Shown here: positions 8,027 through 10,424 of the stretch, piece after piece
How positions within the stretch are numbered: the stretch's first letter is position 1
Layout: each line of letters starts with the position of its first letter
Origin: Larix sibirica
Lineage: Eukaryota > Streptophyta > Pinopsida > Pinales > Pinaceae
Direction of reading: 5' to 3'
Assembly (NCBI GenBank): GCA_004151065.3
Contig: NWUY0300006143.1
Coordinates: forward strand, 18,659 to 29,082
Length of the DNA stretch: 10,424 nucleotides
Program-made: the position numbers and the translations under genes
The notes under the pieces: generated by a model
Database searches by the model: none
Seen by the model: the letters and a program-made list of their open reading frames with translations, nothing else
What the model was told of the DNA's origin: nothing

Positions 8027-8698
8027 TTAATGAGAAAAAAGGTTACAAAAGCCGGACATTGGAAGAGTCGAGCCCTGCATAATATCAAAATAGATATGGC
8101 CTTCCACAGCCTCGAGGCCTCGACAAGAGAGTCCATCAGCAGTGTTGTTGTGCTCACGGTAAATATGGAAAATAGAAGTATGAGGACCGAGATCCAAATA
8201 ATGTTGAGTGAGATCCAGCCATGAAATGAGTGCAAGGGCGTTGATATTAGCCTGTTTATTGGCCCATTGCACAACAATCATGGAATCACCAATGACCTGC
8301 TCCAAAATGATATTAGCTTGTGAAACAAAATAAAATACCAACCATAACCCCAGCAGTTTGCCTTTAGTATTGGTTCCCCGACTGCCACACATCCGGAGGC
8401 TGATCAAATCACCATTGGCACATTCTAGATATACACCAGCACCACAACAGTCGGTAGATGATGAAGTAGCATCGTCAAAATGTGCTCGATTACCCGAAAG
8501 TAGAAGAGAGGTTGGCCTTAGAGAACGATCAACCAATGGGATATCCACCTGAATCTGATCAGCATAATCAACAATGAGTGCAAGTATCACTATCGCCACC
8601 CTGCTAGGCTCCGAGCATGTATTCTCAAATATTCGACGGTACCAGGATTTCCAAATTTCCCAATACGTTAAGCATGCTAATACCCCCAGGTGGTGATT
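8027..8698 (-). pseudogene. LINE-2 ORF2 C terminus with RNase H domain, catalytic Glu replaced
   Basis: The frame is open from 8698 (after a TAG at 8701-8699) to the TAA at 8029-8027. The upstream part has LTYWEIWKSWYRRIFEN, the usual pre-RNase H motif of plant LINEs. Numbered from the GTG at 8599, RNase H spans about 38-165: Asp42 in HFDDA, Asp105 in VIGDSM and Asp155 in NNTADGLS are kept. The Glu of the TNxxxEL box is Lys81 (AAA at 8359-8357; TNTKGKLLGLW), a single G-to-A change from GAA. Loss of this metal-binding Glu should abolish cleavage of RNA-DNA hybrids. The GTG is not a real start, since this is the end of a longer ORF2. Confidence 0.82.
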
Positions 8699-8901
8699 CT
8701 ATAAAAACAAGTTTTTAAACAAGTCTTGCATAGTGAAAACCGAACCAACAGGAAATATATGGGTACCTGCATGAAGCTAGTACCCAAAAGGGCCGCAACA
8801 GCAGCGCATGAGTGGAAAAAACAATAGTGGGAATAATTTTTGAGTAAATGATGAACATTGCTAAAATCATACCCATCAGTCAATAAGATTTGGGTCGGCA
8901 A
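8677..8901 (-). pseudogene. Probable zf-RVT remnant of LINE-2
   Basis: This open segment of 74 residues lies in a different frame and overlaps the start of the RNase H segment, so a frame change near 8700 joins them. The stretch VHHLLKNYSHYCFF resembles the HLL-x2-C-S end of zf-RVT domains, with the Cys replaced by Tyr, and VAALLG followed by MQVPIYF is also LINE-like. The upstream Cys pair is not clear. Its position directly before the RNase H linker is what makes the call plausible. It could also be a chance ORF. Confidence 0.38.
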
Positions 8902-9424
8902 TGGGGGGGGTCATTGAAGATGTGTTCTGAATAAAGAAGCTAGAGGCTAGTCGACGGAATAATGAAAGCCTATTAAAAGTTGAGTCTAACCTGACAAAAT
9001 AAATGTCCAGTATTCCTTAAGAAAGCAACATATAATCAAATACTAGAGAGAGAAAAAAGATACAGACAACGAGAGTAATTGAGGGAGATTTCCAACCCAT
9101 TACATCATAAGAGAGGCTTGAATAAGTCAAAGGAGATGGTCGAGCGGCCAAAATTCCTACCAGAGTTGAGGGAAAGTCGACCAATTGAAGAAGAAGGTGA
9201 GACGCCGACATCAAAATATCGGTCAAACATAATGGTATTGACCCCCCAGAAAATGTGCATCATAATTCCATATGCTGCAACTCCCGTTAGTTCTGTACCT
9301 ATGATCATGATGACTGGATTGACTATTAGACAGGTCGTCGAGTGTGACATGGGATTACAACCACAATTGGAACTGACTAAACCAATGTGGTAGAATCGCA
9401 ATCAGATTGATGATCCAACAACCA
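8902..9424. other. Stretch without a recognised gene
   Basis: Overlapping open frames exist on both strands at 9079-9401 (about 98-104 codons each), but neither product resembles a family I know. No LTR ends, primer-binding site or tRNA-like structure are evident. It may hold decayed LINE-2 5' sequence, or the LTR or leader of the gag-bearing element to the right. Confidence 0.4.
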
Positions 9425-9465
9425 GAGTAAGGTAATTGGATTACCTTCACTCCTGAGTTCAGGAG
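9425..9465. repeat. Two adjoining inverted repeats
   Basis: The first hairpin runs from 9425 to 9452: a 12-bp stem (GAGTAAGGTAAT against ATTACCTT-C-ACTC) with one bulged C at 9448 and a TGG loop. The second, at 9450-9465, is CTCCTGA-GT-TCAGGAG with perfect 7-bp arms. The two share bases 9450-9452, so they exclude each other in part. The segment 9454-9464 also has an 11-bp exact inverted copy at 9553-9563. Confidence 0.7.
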
Positions 9466-9696
9466 ACACTCTTTCAATTTATTTTACTCATAACACATCG
9501 AGGTACCCCCCTGCCAGCAAAATTATTAATTGAACCTGCCATCTCGTACGAGTCCTGAACTCATAAAGAATATTTTGTAGAAGAAATATGTTTGTCTTGG
9601 AAGCAGTTGCATTAATCAGAAGTCACCAGTAGTCAGTTAACAATAACTTTTTGCAATAATCAGTCGATAAGTTCACAATCTTATAAAAGTAGCAAT
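9466..9696 (+). other. Leader region upstream of gag
   Basis: This is non-coding AT-rich sequence directly before the gag ATG. It contains the distal inverted-repeat arm at 9553-9563 and a TATAAAAG motif just before the ATG, too close to act as a usual TATA box for it. In a Ty3 element the 5' LTR end and primer-binding site should lie in this area or further left, but I could not identify either. Confidence 0.35.
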
Positions 9697-10411
9697 ATGG
9701 TTGTACGTATTCCAGTCAATACTCCTATTTTCGAAGGAGATGGAGATCCTAAAAATCATTGGTTTGTGTGTGAGGCCCTATGGAAAGATAACTTAATTGA
9801 TGATGAAAACCAGCAAATTGCACAGTTTGCAGGAGGACTCAGAAATCGTGCACTCACATGGTACATGATTTTTTTGGAGGAAGGTCCAAAAACAAAAAAC
9901 CAGATCAAAGATGCTTTTCTAGACCACTTCAAGGTTGACGATTTAAAGCACTTGGAAGGCCATCACCTGAAGCAGATCAAGCAAAGAGTGGGAGAATCTA
10001 TTCGAGAATATGATAGAAGATTTAAAGATATCCTAAGCCAAATTCCCCCAAAAGACCCTACTGTAGTCATTCAATTCTTTGTATGGTCTAGATGAAAGAA
10101 TCAGAACTCCATTGCTTGATGCACGACTACACACCTATGAAGATCCCTAAGAAAGCATTGAGAATTGAATCAAACTCAAATCATTCTAGTCCACCTGACC
10201 GAGAATTGCAAGACATGAATTGAGTGGATGGAGAAATCGATGCAAGCATTTGACTCTCTGACATAATGATATATGGTGCAGTAAATGTCTAATGAAGGGA
10301 CATACTAAGGATACTTGTCCTTATGATGCTGGAAGAACCTATCAGAATAATTATAACAGTTCACAAAGAGAAATGAGAATGCTAGAAGAACGACTTGAAT
10401 ATCTTTCCTGA
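9697..10411 (+). pseudogene. gag: gag region of a Ty3/gypsy-type LTR retrotransposon, frameshifted
   Basis: Gag forms the particle that packages element RNA. An ATG at 9697 opens 132 residues in frame. After a short N-terminal part, residues about 30-125 match the Retrotrans_gag type: FAGGLRNRALTWY, LKQIKQRVGESIREYDRRF and LSQIPP. The frame ends in TGA at 10093-10095. The family continues in another frame from about 10080 (GLDERIRTPLLD), and again in the third from about 10148 (KKALRIE). A CCHC knuckle in the second shifted frame (10277-10318) is followed by a charged, probably coiled segment (MRMLEERLEYL) and a TGA at 10409-10411. There are at least three frame changes, so no complete Gag can be made. 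Protease and pol would lie to the right of the window. Confidence 0.8.
10277..10318 (+). other. CCHC zinc knuckle of gag nucleocapsid part
   Basis: The frame reads CSKCLMKGHTKDTC, an exact C-x2-C-x4-H-x4-C knuckle with the Gly before His typical of retroelement nucleocapsids, which bind the packaged RNA. A TGA lies shortly upstream in the same frame, so the knuckle is not joined to the main gag ORF in this copy. Confidence 0.85.
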
Positions 10412-10424
10412 AGAAAGGAAGCCA

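Larger units (their letters stand above)
7617..8901 (-). mobile_element. LINE-2: 3' fragment of a second L1-type LINE with RNase H
   Basis: On the minus strand a probable zf-RVT remnant (to about 8700), an RNase H frame, a 3' UTR and an A-rich tail follow each other in LINE order and in the same orientation as LINE-1. The RNase H proteins of the two elements share only the motifs and general layout, so they belong to different LINE families and this is not a duplicate of LINE-1. The A8-C-A4 run at 7617-7629 is taken as the 3' end. The 5' limit is uncertain: LINE coding cannot be followed past about 8901, which fits the common 5' truncation of LINE insertions, or decay. Confidence 0.72.
9697..10424 (+). 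mobile_element. Ty3/gypsy LTR retrotransposon remnant, continuing off the right edge
   Basis: It is recognised only by its gag region, on the strand opposite to both LINEs. No LTR, primer-binding site or TG...CA terminus is seen. The exact lineage cannot be decided without pol. The element is decayed but kept its domain order. Confidence 0.7.

Noticed and set aside
7981-8277. 98-codon minus-strand ORF overlapping RNase H of LINE-2
   Set aside because: It is a shifted-frame shadow of the RNase H frame; its hydrophobic look comes from the T-rich sequence.
9681-9688. TATAAAAG motif as a promoter for gag
   Set aside because: It lies only about ten bases before the ATG, whereas LTR element promoters sit in the LTR well upstream.
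1-10424. A defence, CRISPR or biosynthetic system
   Set aside because: No spaced repeats, cas-like genes, operon layout or bacterial gene signals are present; the content is eukaryotic retroelement DNA.

Overview
The window looks like retroelement-rich nuclear DNA of a seed plant. A large-genome gymnosperm such as a conifer is my best guess, from the L1-type LINEs carrying an RNase H domain and the style of the gag fragment, but the species is inferred. I see no host gene, tRNA, rRNA or CRISPR array. What can be read consists of three decayed retrotransposon remnants.

LINE-1 (about 1-6572, minus strand) is a nearly full-length plant L1-type non-LTR retrotransposon whose 3' end runs off the left edge. 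Read from right to left it has a short leader with a GC hairpin, ORF1 (6410/6218 to 4989, with an in-frame tail to 4563) and ORF2 (4405 to 262). ORF1 carries a basic patch, a DUF4283-like domain and a CCHC zinc knuckle. ORF2 carries an APE-type endonuclease, a linker, a reverse transcriptase, a zf-RVT domain and an RNase H domain. ORF1 would bind the element RNA, ORF2 would nick the target and copy the RNA into DNA, and RNase H would remove the RNA template. ORF2 is broken by at least ten stops and about six frame changes, so this copy cannot move by itself. A 3' UTR follows (1-261).

The stretch 6573-7616 is AT-rich and holds no recognisable gene, only degenerate duplicated segments and A/T runs.

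LINE-2 (about 7617-8901, minus strand) is the 3' part of a second, clearly different LINE in the same orientation. It keeps an RNase H reading frame (with one catalytic Glu changed to Lys), a 3' UTR and an A-rich tail.

The stretch 8902-9696 has no recognised gene but contains a cluster of strong inverted repeats (9425-9465, 9553-9563). From 9697 to the right edge, on the plus strand, lies the gag region of a Ty3/gypsy-type LTR retrotransposon, broken by frame changes but still showing a retrotrans_gag domain and a CCHC knuckle.

I found no convincing new biological system. The points most worth a second look are the in-frame extensions of ORF1, the 27-bp in-frame duplication in ORF1, the comparison of the two RNase H domains, the homopolymer frameshifts and the inverted-repeat cluster.
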